A stretch of DNA of 38,545 bases from Comamonadaceae bacterium (GTDB lineage Bacteria; Pseudomonadota; Gammaproteobacteria; Burkholderiales; Burkholderiaceae_C), in the NCBI GenBank assembly GCA_947451285.1, contig CANFYL010000006.1, forward strand, positions 1 to 38,545, written 5' to 3'. A program made the position numbers and the translations under genes. Under the pieces are notes generated by a model, which searched no databases, was not told the origin of the DNA, and saw only the letters and a program-made list of their open reading frames with translations. Shown here one piece after another: positions 17,369 to 24,822 of the stretch (position 1 is the stretch's first letter; each line of letters begins with the position of its first letter).

Positions 17369-17794
17369 ATGTCCCAACTGACCCTCGATGCTGCCTTGAA
17401 GATTGCGCAAGAAGCCGCCAAAGCCGCTCGTGCAGCCGGTTACCAACCCATGGGCATCGCGGTGCTCGACCAGGCGGGTGACTTGGTGACCTATGTGCGT
17501 GAAGACGGCGCCAGCATGTTCCGCTTTGACATTGCCAAGGCCAAAGCCTGGGGTGCGGTGGGCATGGGCGTGTCCAGCCGCGTGTTGGCCACACGCGCCA
17601 AAGACAACCCCAACTTCTTTGTGTCCTTGTCGGCCACCTCGCAAGGTCAGTTCTTGCCCCAACCCGGTGCGGTGTTGATCAAAGACGCGCAAGGCCACAT
17701 CCTGGGTGCTGCGGGCGCCAGCGGCGGCACCGGTGACGAAGACGAAAAAATCTGTATCGCCGGCATCGAAGCCGCTGGCTTGATCGCAGGCTGA
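17369..17794 (+). CDS. GlcG/HbpS family protein
   Basis: Small protein of 141 residues of the GlcG/HbpS (DUF336, heme-degrading-like) family. The start at 17369 is supported by AAAGGA upstream. Conserved features are an N-terminal helix with repeated Ala, MGIAVLDQAGDLVTYVREDGA, and the C-terminal GAAGASGGTGDEDEKIC segment. Family members occur beside glycolate, lactate and diol oxidation genes and some bind heme or cobalamin-related ligands, but the role is poorly defined. It converges on the FMN-dependent hydroxyacid dehydrogenase gene with a 13-bp gap, which fits that association without placing it in the same operon. Confidence 0.9.
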   Translation: MSQLTLDAALKIAQEAAKAARAAGYQPMGIAVLDQAGDLVTYVREDGASMFRFDIAKAKAWGAVGMGVSSRVLATRAKDNPNFFVSLSATSQGQFLPQPGAVLIKDAQGHILGAAGASGGTGDEDEKICIAGIEAAGLIAG

Positions 17795-17807
17795 GCGCCC
17801 TCCTCGC

Positions 17808-18956
17808 CTAGGCTTGCATCACCTTCGCCAACAACGCGGGGGTGATGTCGGCCACGCTGCGCACGCCACACAGTTGCAGAGTGCGCACCAGCTCAGTGTG
17901 CAAAATTTCCAACGCCCGTTGTGCGCCGCGTTCGCCGTGTGACACGGCGCCAAACAAAGTGGCACGCCCGAGCAGCACCCCGCCAGCCCCCAGCGCCAGC
18001 GCCTTGACCACATCTTGGCCACGGCGCACGCCACCGTCCACCCACACCGGCACACGGTGTGCCACCGCTTGCACCACGCTGGGCAAAGCATCGAGTGTGG
18101 CCACAGCACCGTCGAGCTGACGCCCGCCGTGGTTGGACACCACCAAGGCATCACAGCCCATGGCGCAAGCACGGTCGGCATCGTCGGGATGCATCACCCC
18201 TTTAAGAATGAGCCGACGCGGCCACTGGTCACGGATTTTTTGCAGCGCCGCCCAATCGAACGATGCGTCGTAATTGCGGCCTACCGACGACGCCATGCTG
18301 GATGCGCTTTTGGCTTCATCGTCCAAACCAATGAGGTTCTCCATCACCGGCATGCCACGGCTGAGCATGTGCCAGCACCAACCGGGCTTTTGTGCAAAGT
18401 CCCACACGTTCTTGGGCGTGAAGCGAAACGGCACCGAGAAGTGGTTGCGCTGGTCACGCTCGCGCTTGCCGCCTACGGGCAAGTCCACCGTGATCATCAA
18501 GGCCTCGTACTCGGCCACACGAGCGCGTTCGATCAGGCGGGCCAAGAAGGCTTTGTCTTTGAGGATGTAGGCCTGAAACCACAAGCGCCCAGGCGCTGCG
18601 TTGGCAATGCGCTCGATCGACGCGGTGGCTGTGCTCGACAGTGTGTAGGGAATGCCTGCAGCCACCGCCGCTTTGGCAATGGCCACATCGCCGCCCGGAT
18701 AACCAAAGCCCACCGCACCGGTGGGCGCGATGGCCATGGGCCGCGTGATGGAGCGACCAAAGATTTGGGTCTGAGTCTCGATCTGTGACACGTCCTGCAA
18801 CACACGCGGCAAAAACCGATGGCGCTGAAAGGCGGCGCGGTTGGCGCCCAGTGTGATTTCGTCTTCTGCGCCACCGTCGAAGAAATCAAAAATCGCCCGA
18901 GGTAACCGGCGCTGCGCTGCAGCGCGCAAATCGGCAATCGAATAGGCGGCGCTCAT
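17808..18956 (-). CDS. FMN-dependent alpha-hydroxyacid dehydrogenase, mandelate dehydrogenase-like
   Basis: Flavoenzyme of 382 residues that oxidises an L-2-hydroxyacid to the 2-keto acid. The catalytic His lies in VVSNHGGRQLDG, FMN-phosphate binding is in DGGVRRGQDVVKALALG, and the Arg residue in GKRERDQRNHF is conserved. A 40-residue internal insertion (WCWHMLSRGMPVMENL onward) corresponds to the membrane-anchoring loop of mandelate dehydrogenase and related LldD enzymes. The usual Tyr in the N-terminal YDY motif is replaced: the site reads IFDFFDGGAEDE. It is the third gene of the dioxygenase, Bug protein and dehydrogenase operon, 28 bp after the Bug gene. Confidence 0.92.
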   Translation of the reverse strand: MSAAYSIADLRAAAQRRLPRAIFDFFDGGAEDEITLGANRAAFQRHRFLPRVLQDVSQIETQTQIFGRSITRPMAIAPTGAVGFGYPGGDVAIAKAAVAAGIPYTLSSTATASIERIANAAPGRLWFQAYILKDKAFLARLIERARVAEYEALMITVDLPVGGKRERDQRNHFSVPFRFTPKNVWDFAQKPGWCWHMLSRGMPVMENLIGLDDEAKSASSMASSVGRNYDASFDWAALQKIRDQWPRRLILKGVMHPDDADRACAMGCDALVVSNHGGRQLDGAVATLDALPSVVQAVAHRVPVWVDGGVRRGQDVVKALALGAGGVLLGRATLFGAVSHGERGAQRALEILHTELVRTLQLCGVRSVADITPALLAKVMQA

Positions 18957-18984
18957 ACCAAGTTCCGTTCTGTGCGAAGCCGTG

Positions 18985-19980
18985 TCAATTCAAATCTGCT
19001 TTCACTGCAGCAGCCTTGATGACACCATCCCAGCGTTCGTAATCGCGCTTCAAAAAGGACGCAAATTCAGCTGGCGTGTCCCCCACGATCACGGCGCCGA
19101 GTTTTTCCAGCTGTGCGCGCACATCGGGCTTGGCCAAGGCTTTGGTCATGGCGTCGTGCAAACGAGTGACCACGGCCTGAGGGGTTTTGGCAGGGCCTAG
19201 CAATCCCACCCAAGGCGCTGTCTCTTCAAAGCCGCTGAAGCCTACTTCGGCCATGGTGGGGGCATCGGGGAATTGCGCCAAGCGCTTGGACGTGCCGACC
19301 GCCAAAACATGCACGCGCTTGGTGGCCACGAAATCGGCCAAACCCACCACGGGATAAATCATGAAGTCCACGCGACCGGCCATCACCTCCAGCAACGCGG
19401 GGCCATTGCCCTTGTAGGGCACGTGCAGCATCTTGGCTTTGGCCGAGGTAGCCAACAATTCAGCCGCCAAGTGACCAGAGCCACCGCTGCCAGATGAAGC
19501 GAAGCTCACCGCATCGGGTTTGCTGCGGGCTTGCTTGAGCAAGTCGGGGATGGTGCGCAAGGGCGAGTCGTACGCCGCCACCACGACCATGGGCAACACC
19601 GCCGCATTGGAGATGGGCGTGAAGTCGGTCTTGGGGTTGTAGCCGGCTTGATCACCCAACAAGATGGGGTTGACGTTCATGCCCAGCGAAGAAAACAACA
19701 AGGTGTACCCATCGGCAGCGGCATGGCGCACCTCGCGGGTGGCGATCATTGAGCTGGCACCGGCTTTGTTCTCCACCACCACGGCTTGTCCCAAAGTGAC
19801 CGACATGTCTTTGGCCAACACGCGCGCAATCACGTCGGTCGGGCCACCTGCTGCAAAGCCCACCAGCAAGCGAATCGGCTTAGTGGGATACACATCGGCA
19901 GCATGAACAAAGCCAGCACAGGCCAGCAAGCCGGCACTTAGGAAACGGAAAAAAGTGTGTGTCATGCGTGTCTCTTTCAT
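18985..19980 (-). CDS. Tripartite tricarboxylate transporter-type (Bug/TctC) substrate-binding protein
   Basis: Periplasmic binding protein of 331 residues from the ATG at 19978-19980, which overlaps the dioxygenase stop by 4 bp. A second ATG at 19963-19965 has AAAGAGA upstream and gives a more standard signal peptide, so it may be the true start. Family features are YPTKPIRLLVGFAAGGPTD, VVVENKAGASSM, DGYTLLFSS and HVPYKGNGPALLE. It lies between the 2-oxoglutarate dioxygenase and the FMN dehydrogenase, so its ligand is probably a hydroxyacid or an organosulfur/ether acid used by those enzymes. No TctA/TctB is adjacent. Confidence 0.92.
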   Translation of the reverse strand: MKETRMTHTFFRFLSAGLLACAGFVHAADVYPTKPIRLLVGFAAGGPTDVIARVLAKDMSVTLGQAVVVENKAGASSMIATREVRHAAADGYTLLFSSLGMNVNPILLGDQAGYNPKTDFTPISNAAVLPMVVVAAYDSPLRTIPDLLKQARSKPDAVSFASSGSGGSGHLAAELLATSAKAKMLHVPYKGNGPALLEVMAGRVDFMIYPVVGLADFVATKRVHVLAVGTSKRLAQFPDAPTMAEVGFSGFEETAPWVGLLGPAKTPQAVVTRLHDAMTKALAKPDVRAQLEKLGAVIVGDTPAEFASFLKRDYERWDGVIKAAAVKADLN

Positions 19981-20888
19981 GCGGTAGGGAGAATGGTTGG
20001 CGGGGCTGCGTCAGAGGGAAAATAACGGTTGGCCATGACTTGGCATCGTTTGATGTATCGCGGTTCATCAGGACGGTAATCTGGCACCGCGTTGTGGAGC
20101 GTGCCCAGGTTGTCCCACATCAAGACATCGCCCACTTGCCAGCGGTGCTTGTACTGGTACTTGTCTTGGAGTTGGTGTTCAAACAAAAAAGCCAAGGTCT
20201 CTTCGCTCTCTGTCTGTGGCATTTCGTTGATGCGCATCGAATAGCCGGGGTTGGCATACAAGACCTTCTTTCCCGTGATGGGGTGCAACAAGATGACCGG
20301 ATGTGACACCGGCGGCTTGGCCAAGCGTTGCGCGGGCGTCAAGGGAGGGCGCGTGCTGCCCTCTTTGGCGCGCATCAAGTCCCAAAACTTCGCGAAGTCG
20401 TGGGTGATGGTCATGCCGTCCAAGCGTAGTTTCAAGTCCTCGGGTAAATCGTCGTAAGCGGCATGCATGCTGCAGAACTCGGTGTTGCCCAAAGGTTCGC
20501 CGTTGCGGTGCGGAATTTCCAGACCGTACAAGATGTTGGAAAAAGCCACCATCTTGCTGTACGACATGTCGGTGTGCCAGTCCTGACCCGCATCGCTGAG
20601 CCCCAAGGGTTTGCCATCGGTGCCAATTTTGTTGGACAAGATCATCACTTCGGGCAAGCCAGGTTCTTGGTACATATTGGCCACGTTGATTTCCAACTGG
20701 CCAAAACGCTCAGCAAACTGTTTGAGCTGCAAGGACGTCAAGCTTTGTTTCGGATAACTCAGCACACCGAAGCGGCCCAGTGCCTGTTCCAGAGCCTGAA
20801 ACTGCGCATCGCTCAGGGGCTGCGACAAGTCCAAGCCCTCCACACGGGCACCCAAAATTTTTCCACTTTCAACAATCTTCATCTTCAT
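19977..20888 (-). CDS. TauD/TfdA family 2-oxoglutarate-dependent dioxygenase
   Basis: Iron(II)/2-oxoglutarate dioxygenase of 303 residues that hydroxylates a substrate, often releasing sulfite, phenol or an aldehyde. The iron ligands are visible as HTD at residues 105-107 in DWHTDMSY and the distal His in GTLHNAVPDYRP. A conserved Arg further on (RYIKRC) probably binds 2-oxoglutarate. It is the first gene of an operon with a Bug protein and a mandelate dehydrogenase-like enzyme. The upstream 142-bp gap contains a 14-bp palindrome. TauD, TfdA and related enzymes differ in substrate, and the neighbours do not fix which this is. Confidence 0.92.
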   Translation of the reverse strand: MKMKIVESGKILGARVEGLDLSQPLSDAQFQALEQALGRFGVLSYPKQSLTSLQLKQFAERFGQLEINVANMYQEPGLPEVMILSNKIGTDGKPLGLSDAGQDWHTDMSYSKMVAFSNILYGLEIPHRNGEPLGNTEFCSMHAAYDDLPEDLKLRLDGMTITHDFAKFWDLMRAKEGSTRPPLTPAQRLAKPPVSHPVILLHPITGKKVLYANPGYSMRINEMPQTESEETLAFLFEHQLQDKYQYKHRWQVGDVLMWDNLGTLHNAVPDYRPDEPRYIKRCQVMANRYFPSDAAPPTILPTA

Positions 20889-20993
20889 CTTTCGGGTTCG
20901 TCAGAGCTTCACCTCGCCACATTCGCGCAGCAGGGACGCACTGGGGTCAAGCACACCCACAGCGCATGGAGCTTATCGAGTTTTGTCTTGCGC

Positions 20994-21007
20994 CATGACG
21001 CGTCATG
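20994..21007. promoter_or_regulatory. Perfect 14-bp palindrome upstream of the dioxygenase gene
   Basis: CATGACGCGTCATG is a perfect palindrome about 105 bp upstream of the dioxygenase start, in the gap after capA. It could be a regulator-binding site for the dioxygenase operon. No matching regulator gene is adjacent. Confidence 0.35.
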
Positions 21008-21030
21008 TCACACGCTCGACATGCGCCCCA

Positions 21031-21996
21031 TCACCGCAAGTTCACGGTCTGCACGGACGCTTGCCGGTGGGGCAAGCCTTGGCGATCGATCTTGGCCGTG
21101 TGGACTTGCCAAGAACGCACGCCTTGTTTGTCCAGCTCAAAGCGGATGGCCCAGCCGATGTTGTTAACAGGATCTGAAAAACCATCAAACACAAAGTTGC
21201 CCAGACTGTAGAAAATTGGCTTGCCCTTGTACTGCTCGGTGTCTTGCACTTGGTGCGGATGTCCCCCAATCACCAAGTCAGCCCCCGCGTCCACCATCAA
21301 GCGAGCGAGCTTGCGTTGGCGTGCGTTGGCGATGGGTTCTTCCCAGCCCCAGTGCATGATGGGGATGACCACATCGGCATGCCACTGCGTGCGTGCCAGA
21401 CGAATATCGCGCACCACTTGCTCGTCTTCGCTCCAAGCCACACCAGGTCGGTCGTGGTCGGCTTCAAAGCTGCGCGGTTGAAATTCGTCATACCCCAGCA
21501 GCGCAATGCGCAGTCCTTTGCGCTCAATGATCAAGGGGGTGTGCGCCTCTTGCAGATTCATGCCCCCACCGTAATAACCAATGCCTTGGCGTTTGAGCGC
21601 TCCCAACATGTCTGCAAATGCTTTGGGGCCAAAGTCACCCGAGTGGTTGTTGGCCAAACCTACCGCATCGAAATGGCGTGCGATGTATTTCAAACGTTGT
21701 GGATGCACCCGAAAGGTGTTGGGCTTGTCCGGCTCTGCCGAACCGACGGTGGATACCACACACTCCAAATTACCCACGCGCACATCGGCGCTTTTGAACA
21801 AGGCGGCAAAGTCTAAAAACGGGTCACGCCGAGCACGCATGGCACGATCTGGCCCGCCCTCCAACATGATGTCGCCCACCACCACCAACGAGACCGACGC
21901 ATTCAATGACGTCGTCTGGGCCAAAGCGGCCCCACTCCATATGAACACACACACACAAAAGCAACAACGCCACCAGCTATTTGCGATCGTCCTCAT
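21031..21996 (-). CDS. CapA family metallophosphatase-like protein
   Basis: Exported protein of 321 residues in the CapA/PgsA (poly-gamma-glutamate and capsule synthesis) group, which has a calcineurin-like metallophosphatase fold. A signal peptide ends near GAALAQ. The metal-site motifs appear in order: VVGDIMLEGG, VGNLECVV, LANNHSGDFG, MHWGWEE, GGHPHQVQ and YSLGNFVFD. It overlaps the upstream secreted-protein gene by 4 bp. No capsule or polyglutamate synthetase genes are nearby, so it may act on cell-envelope material, but its substrate is unknown. Confidence 0.9.
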   Translation of the reverse strand: MRTIANSWWRCCFCVCVFIWSGAALAQTTSLNASVSLVVVGDIMLEGGPDRAMRARRDPFLDFAALFKSADVRVGNLECVVSTVGSAEPDKPNTFRVHPQRLKYIARHFDAVGLANNHSGDFGPKAFADMLGALKRQGIGYYGGGMNLQEAHTPLIIERKGLRIALLGYDEFQPRSFEADHDRPGVAWSEDEQVVRDIRLARTQWHADVVIPIMHWGWEEPIANARQRKLARLMVDAGADLVIGGHPHQVQDTEQYKGKPIFYSLGNFVFDGFSDPVNNIGWAIRFELDKQGVRSWQVHTAKIDRQGLPHRQASVQTVNLR

Positions 21997-22466
21997 GGTG
22001 TTACCTCATGCAAGGCACAGCGGTATTGCAGCTCTTTGCCCAAAAACGGCGAATACACCGCCATTTGCCCCGTCAATGCATCAGGCGCTGGAGAGACTTG
22101 CGCCACAGGCGCCACAAACTTCACATGCTGCATCAACATGGGCTGTCGATGCGTTTGGTAGTAGACGTACAAATTGATCAGCTCTAGTTTTTGGTCATCA
22201 CCAAGCATCACCGCCTTGAATCGAAAACGTTGACTGAGGTCCACGCTGGGGACGCGATAGGGATCTTGGCTCGGAGAAAAAGCGTGCTGATGCACTGCGG
22301 CATTGACTTCAAATTGGCATCGCAATTCTGGCGCCGCACTGGCAAAACTTGCCAGCACGGCACTCAGAAGGCCCAGCGTGAATTGACACCAACGGCCAAG
22401 TTTGTTGAGGGGGATGGTGTGCAAGTCGGGTTCTCCATTCGATTCGTCAGTCTGAGCTAAGACCAT
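21993..22466 (-). CDS. Hypothetical secreted protein upstream of CapA
   Basis: Protein of 157 residues that I do not recognise. A hydrophobic segment near residues 28-44 (FTLGLLSAVLASFASA) ending in SAAPELRC looks like a signal peptide, so the true start may be shorter than the ATG at 22464-22466. The mature part has two Cys, one in LRCQFEVNA and one near the end in QYRCALHEV, that could form a disulfide. It overlaps capA by 4 bp, so a coupled envelope function is likely. The promoter lies in the 137-bp gap shared with the divergent membrane-protein gene. Confidence 0.7.
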   Translation of the reverse strand: MVLAQTDESNGEPDLHTIPLNKLGRWCQFTLGLLSAVLASFASAAPELRCQFEVNAAVHQHAFSPSQDPYRVPSVDLSQRFRFKAVMLGDDQKLELINLYVYYQTHRQPMLMQHVKFVAPVAQVSPAPDALTGQMAVYSPFLGKELQYRCALHEVTP

Positions 22467-22514
22467 TTGATGCGCCCCAGAGATGCATGGCCATTCAGGT
22501 TGACCCGATACACG

Positions 22515-22568
22515 ACCCTAAACTAGGGTTAATACTTATCTCACGACAAAAAGTAGGTAAAAACCCTA
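22515..22568. promoter_or_regulatory. ACCCTA inverted repeat plus third copy upstream of a membrane-protein gene
   Basis: ACCCTA (22515-22520), AAC, then TAGGGT (22524-22529) is a perfect 6-bp inverted repeat. A further ACCCTA lies at 22563-22568. TAATAC at 22530-22535 directly abuts the repeat and could be a -10 element. The arrangement resembles a repressor site at a promoter for the gene at 22604. The binding protein is unknown. Confidence 0.4.
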
Positions 22569-22603
22569 TGATTGGTTCATTCACCATTCACAAGGAGTCT
22601 TCC

Positions 22604-22987
22604 ATGACCAGTTTTGTTCACCTTGATTACACAACCGATCACCCTGGCGTCGCTCGCGTAGAGCGGGCCTTTCATCCGGTCAAGTCACTTGGAACGCGTC
22701 TGCAAGGCGAAAGCGGCCTTGCCACACTGTTATTGACTGTGGCCGCCTTGAGCTTGGTCGCATCCATCTATGAAATCATAGAAACCTCACCCGAAGGTCA
22801 ACTGTTGGCCGCATGGGTGGTGTTTTGGGTTGCGGGTACCGCCTTGATCTTGGGTACGCGCAAATATGTGGTTCGTATGGTGCAGGCCTGGAAACTGCAA
22901 GAACAAGACGCTCGTATGTGGGAAGTCGCGCAAGCAGACCCTCGCGTGATGGCCGACATCCGCTGCGCACGCGGTCGCGCCGATTAA
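22604..22987 (+). CDS. Small membrane protein of unknown function
   Basis: Hypothetical protein of 127 residues. The ATG at 22604 has AAGGAG at 22592-22597, which rules out the longer frame upstream. Two hydrophobic helices are visible: LATLLLTVAALSLVASIYEI (about residues 40-58) and LLAAWVVFWVAGTALIL (about residues 67-83). These are followed by a cytoplasmic tail rich in charged residues. I cannot assign a family. It converges with the phosphatase-dehydratase gene (5-bp gap) and is preceded by ACCCTA repeats. Confidence 0.8.
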   Translation: MTSFVHLDYTTDHPGVARVERAFHPVKSLGTRLQGESGLATLLLTVAALSLVASIYEIIETSPEGQLLAAWVVFWVAGTALILGTRKYVVRMVQAWKLQEQDARMWEVAQADPRVMADIRCARGRAD

Positions 22988-22992
22988 CACTC

Positions 22993-23724
22993 TCAAGAAT
23001 TCGCCAGCGCGCTGATCGCGCTGGCAAGAGCCACATCTTTGTGCGTCAATCCACCTGTATCATGGGTGGTCAATGTCAGCCTGACACGTCGGTACACATT
23101 CCAAATCTCCGGATGATGGTCATGCAAGTCTGCCAGCTCAGCAACTTGTTGAATCAACGTCATAGCGACTTTGAAACTGCTGAGTTCCCATTCCCGTTGA
23201 ATGCATCCGATTTGCGCATCGTGGGACCAGTCTGGCACACATCGCGCAAGGACAGTAGGACTCGCAATGTGTCGCAAAATGCCTGCGCAACCGTCCTCCA
23301 CCAAGTCCAATACTTCCTCAAAGCCCGCGTCTCCTGCATAGTAAGGATCTGGTACCACCGTCTGATTTGAGGTTTGGAAAAACTCTGCAAAGCGCCGAAC
23401 TTTATGCAGGTGAGCTGGCGGACACTGTTCCTCAAGCAAGGCCAGGTTGTCCCAGTCCATGGCCAAAATCAAATCCGACTGCGCAAAGTCATATTCCTGC
23501 ACCTGACGCGCGCGTAAGTCAGAGAGGTCATAGCCGCGACGCTGGGCATGCGATTGACTTCGCACATCGGGCGGCGCATCCGGGTGGTAGTTGTGGGTAC
23601 CTGCTGAATCCACCGTCACCACACCCGACAAATGCGCACGTGCCAAATGATGTCGCAGCACCCCATGGGCGCTTGGGCTGCGACAGATATTGCCCATGCA
23701 CACCAATAAAATTTTGTAACTCAT
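22993..23724 (-). CDS. Fusion: low-molecular-weight protein tyrosine phosphatase + pterin-4a-carbinolamine dehydratase
   Basis: One uninterrupted 243-residue protein. Residues 1 to about 152 are a complete low-molecular-weight tyrosine phosphatase. The CX5R loop is VCMGNICRS (Cys9, Arg15) and the general-acid motif is PDPYY (Asp126); the usual C-terminal helix FEEVLDLVED follows. Residues about 156-243 match a full pterin-4a-carbinolamine dehydratase. PDW lies at its start, and HDHHPEIW supplies the paired His at 203-204. The third active-site His is 221 in TTHDTGGLT, and the LTHKDVALASAI ending is typical. The dehydratase recycles oxidised pterin or aids folate-type pathways; the phosphatase removes phosphate from tyrosine or arginine residues. 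Both sets of catalytic residues are intact. No pterin-dependent hydroxylase is nearby. Confidence 0.93.
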   Translation of the reverse strand: MSYKILLVCMGNICRSPSAHGVLRHHLARAHLSGVVTVDSAGTHNYHPDAPPDVRSQSHAQRRGYDLSDLRARQVQEYDFAQSDLILAMDWDNLALLEEQCPPAHLHKVRRFAEFFQTSNQTVVPDPYYAGDAGFEEVLDLVEDGCAGILRHIASPTVLARCVPDWSHDAQIGCIQREWELSSFKVAMTLIQQVAELADLHDHHPEIWNVYRRVRLTLTTHDTGGLTHKDVALASAISALANS

Positions 23725-23815
23725 CTTGTCCCATTTGATTGCATGTGCACAACTCTAGCCCAGACGCGTCGCCAAGGCGCCAAGCAGGGATATGTTGTAT
23801 TCATAAAATCCCCCC

Positions 23816-24094
23816 ATGACACACCCTTCCCTTCCTGAGTTCAAACAGCAAGCCCTGGCTGACGGTTACCAAGAGGTGGTCGAACGCAATTGGGAACCCA
23901 ACACCGTGGCGCCTACTCACACGCACCCGTTTGCAGCCCGTGGCTTGGTGACCCAGGGCGAGATGTGGCTGAACTGCGATGGTCACACCCAGCATCTGCT
24001 ACCTGGTGACATCTTCACCCTAGAGCCCAACACGCCCCACGAAGAAATCTACGGTCCCGAGGGCGCCACCTACTGGGCCGCCCGCCGTTCATGA
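23816..24094 (+). CDS. Small cupin-domain protein
   Basis: Single-domain cupin of 92 residues. The metal-site pattern is visible as HTHPFAARGLVTQGEMWL (His-x-His plus Glu) and PGDIFTLEPNTPHEE with the second-motif His. The start ATG at 23816 has only a C-rich run just upstream, so translation may be leaderless or weakly initiated. It overlaps the SDR gene by 4 bp and shares a 91-bp divergent gap with the phosphatase-dehydratase gene. Function beyond ligand or metal binding cannot be read. Confidence 0.88.
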   Translation: MTHPSLPEFKQQALADGYQEVVERNWEPNTVAPTHTHPFAARGLVTQGEMWLNCDGHTQHLLPGDIFTLEPNTPHEEIYGPEGATYWAARRS

Positions 24095-24786
24095 TCAGCC
24101 TGGGCGCGTCTTACCGCGCGCTGGTGGTGGGATCAAGCGGCGCCATTGGCAGCGCCTTTGTGCGCGCCTTACAGTGCGACCCACAATGTCAAGAGGTGCT
24201 CGGCATATCAAGACAAACCCACCGAGATTTTGATTTGGCAGATGAAGCCAGCATCGTCACGACCGCAGCCGGGTTGGCACAGGCTGGGCCTTTTGACCTC
24301 GTCGTCGATGCGACCGGCGCTTTGGCCATCGCCCAACACGGTCCTGAAAAAAGTCTGAACGCTCTTCACGCCCAGCCCCTCCTGCAGAGCATGGCCGTGA
24401 ATGCGGTGGGGCCGGCGCTGTTGTTCAAACACCTGCTGCCTTTGTTAGACACCAAGCAACGTACGATCTACGCCAAACTGTCGGCACGCGTCGGCAGCAT
24501 CGCCGACAACCGCAAGGGGGGCTGGTACAGCTACCGCGCAGCCAAGGCCGCACTCAACATGCTGTTGCACACCGCTGCCATCGAAGCGACGCGCAAACGG
24601 CCACACTTGGTGGTGGCCGCGCTGCAACCCGGCACCGTGGAGTCGGCCTTGTCACAGCCCTTTGTGGCCTCCGGTGCACTCTCGCCCGAGACATCGGTCA
24701 CTGGCATGCTCAAGGCCTTGGATGAACTGCCAGCTTGCAGCGGTGCACACTTTGTGGATTACCAAGGCCAGGCCATTCCTTGGTGA
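24091..24786 (+). CDS. Short-chain dehydrogenase/reductase (SDR)
   Basis: NAD(P)-dependent oxidoreductase of 231 residues. The cofactor motif is VVGSSGAIGSAF near the N-terminus. A Ser-containing strand (KLSARVGSI) precedes the catalytic YSYRAAKAALNML, where Tyr and Lys have the YxxxK spacing. The shape resembles CsgA/C-factor-like SDRs of short length. It overlaps the cupin gene by 4 bp, so the two are probably co-translated. The C-terminal part (GTVESALSQPF) is typical of this SDR group. Substrate unknown. Confidence 0.92.
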   Translation: MISLGASYRALVVGSSGAIGSAFVRALQCDPQCQEVLGISRQTHRDFDLADEASIVTTAAGLAQAGPFDLVVDATGALAIAQHGPEKSLNALHAQPLLQSMAVNAVGPALLFKHLLPLLDTKQRTIYAKLSARVGSIADNRKGGWYSYRAAKAALNMLLHTAAIEATRKRPHLVVAALQPGTVESALSQPFVASGALSPETSVTGMLKALDELPACSGAHFVDYQGQAIPW

Positions 24787-24797
24787 TGTGACGAGTC

Positions 24798-24815
24798 AGC
24801 GGTAGGGTCACCGCT
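24798..24815. terminator. Weak hairpin between convergent SDR and aminotransferase genes
   Basis: AGCGGT (24798-24803) and ACCGCT (24810-24815) can form a 6-bp stem with a six-base loop in the 36-bp gap between convergent genes. Only a short T-rich stretch follows, so it is a weak terminator candidate. Confidence 0.3.
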
Positions 24816-24822
24816 TTGTCGC

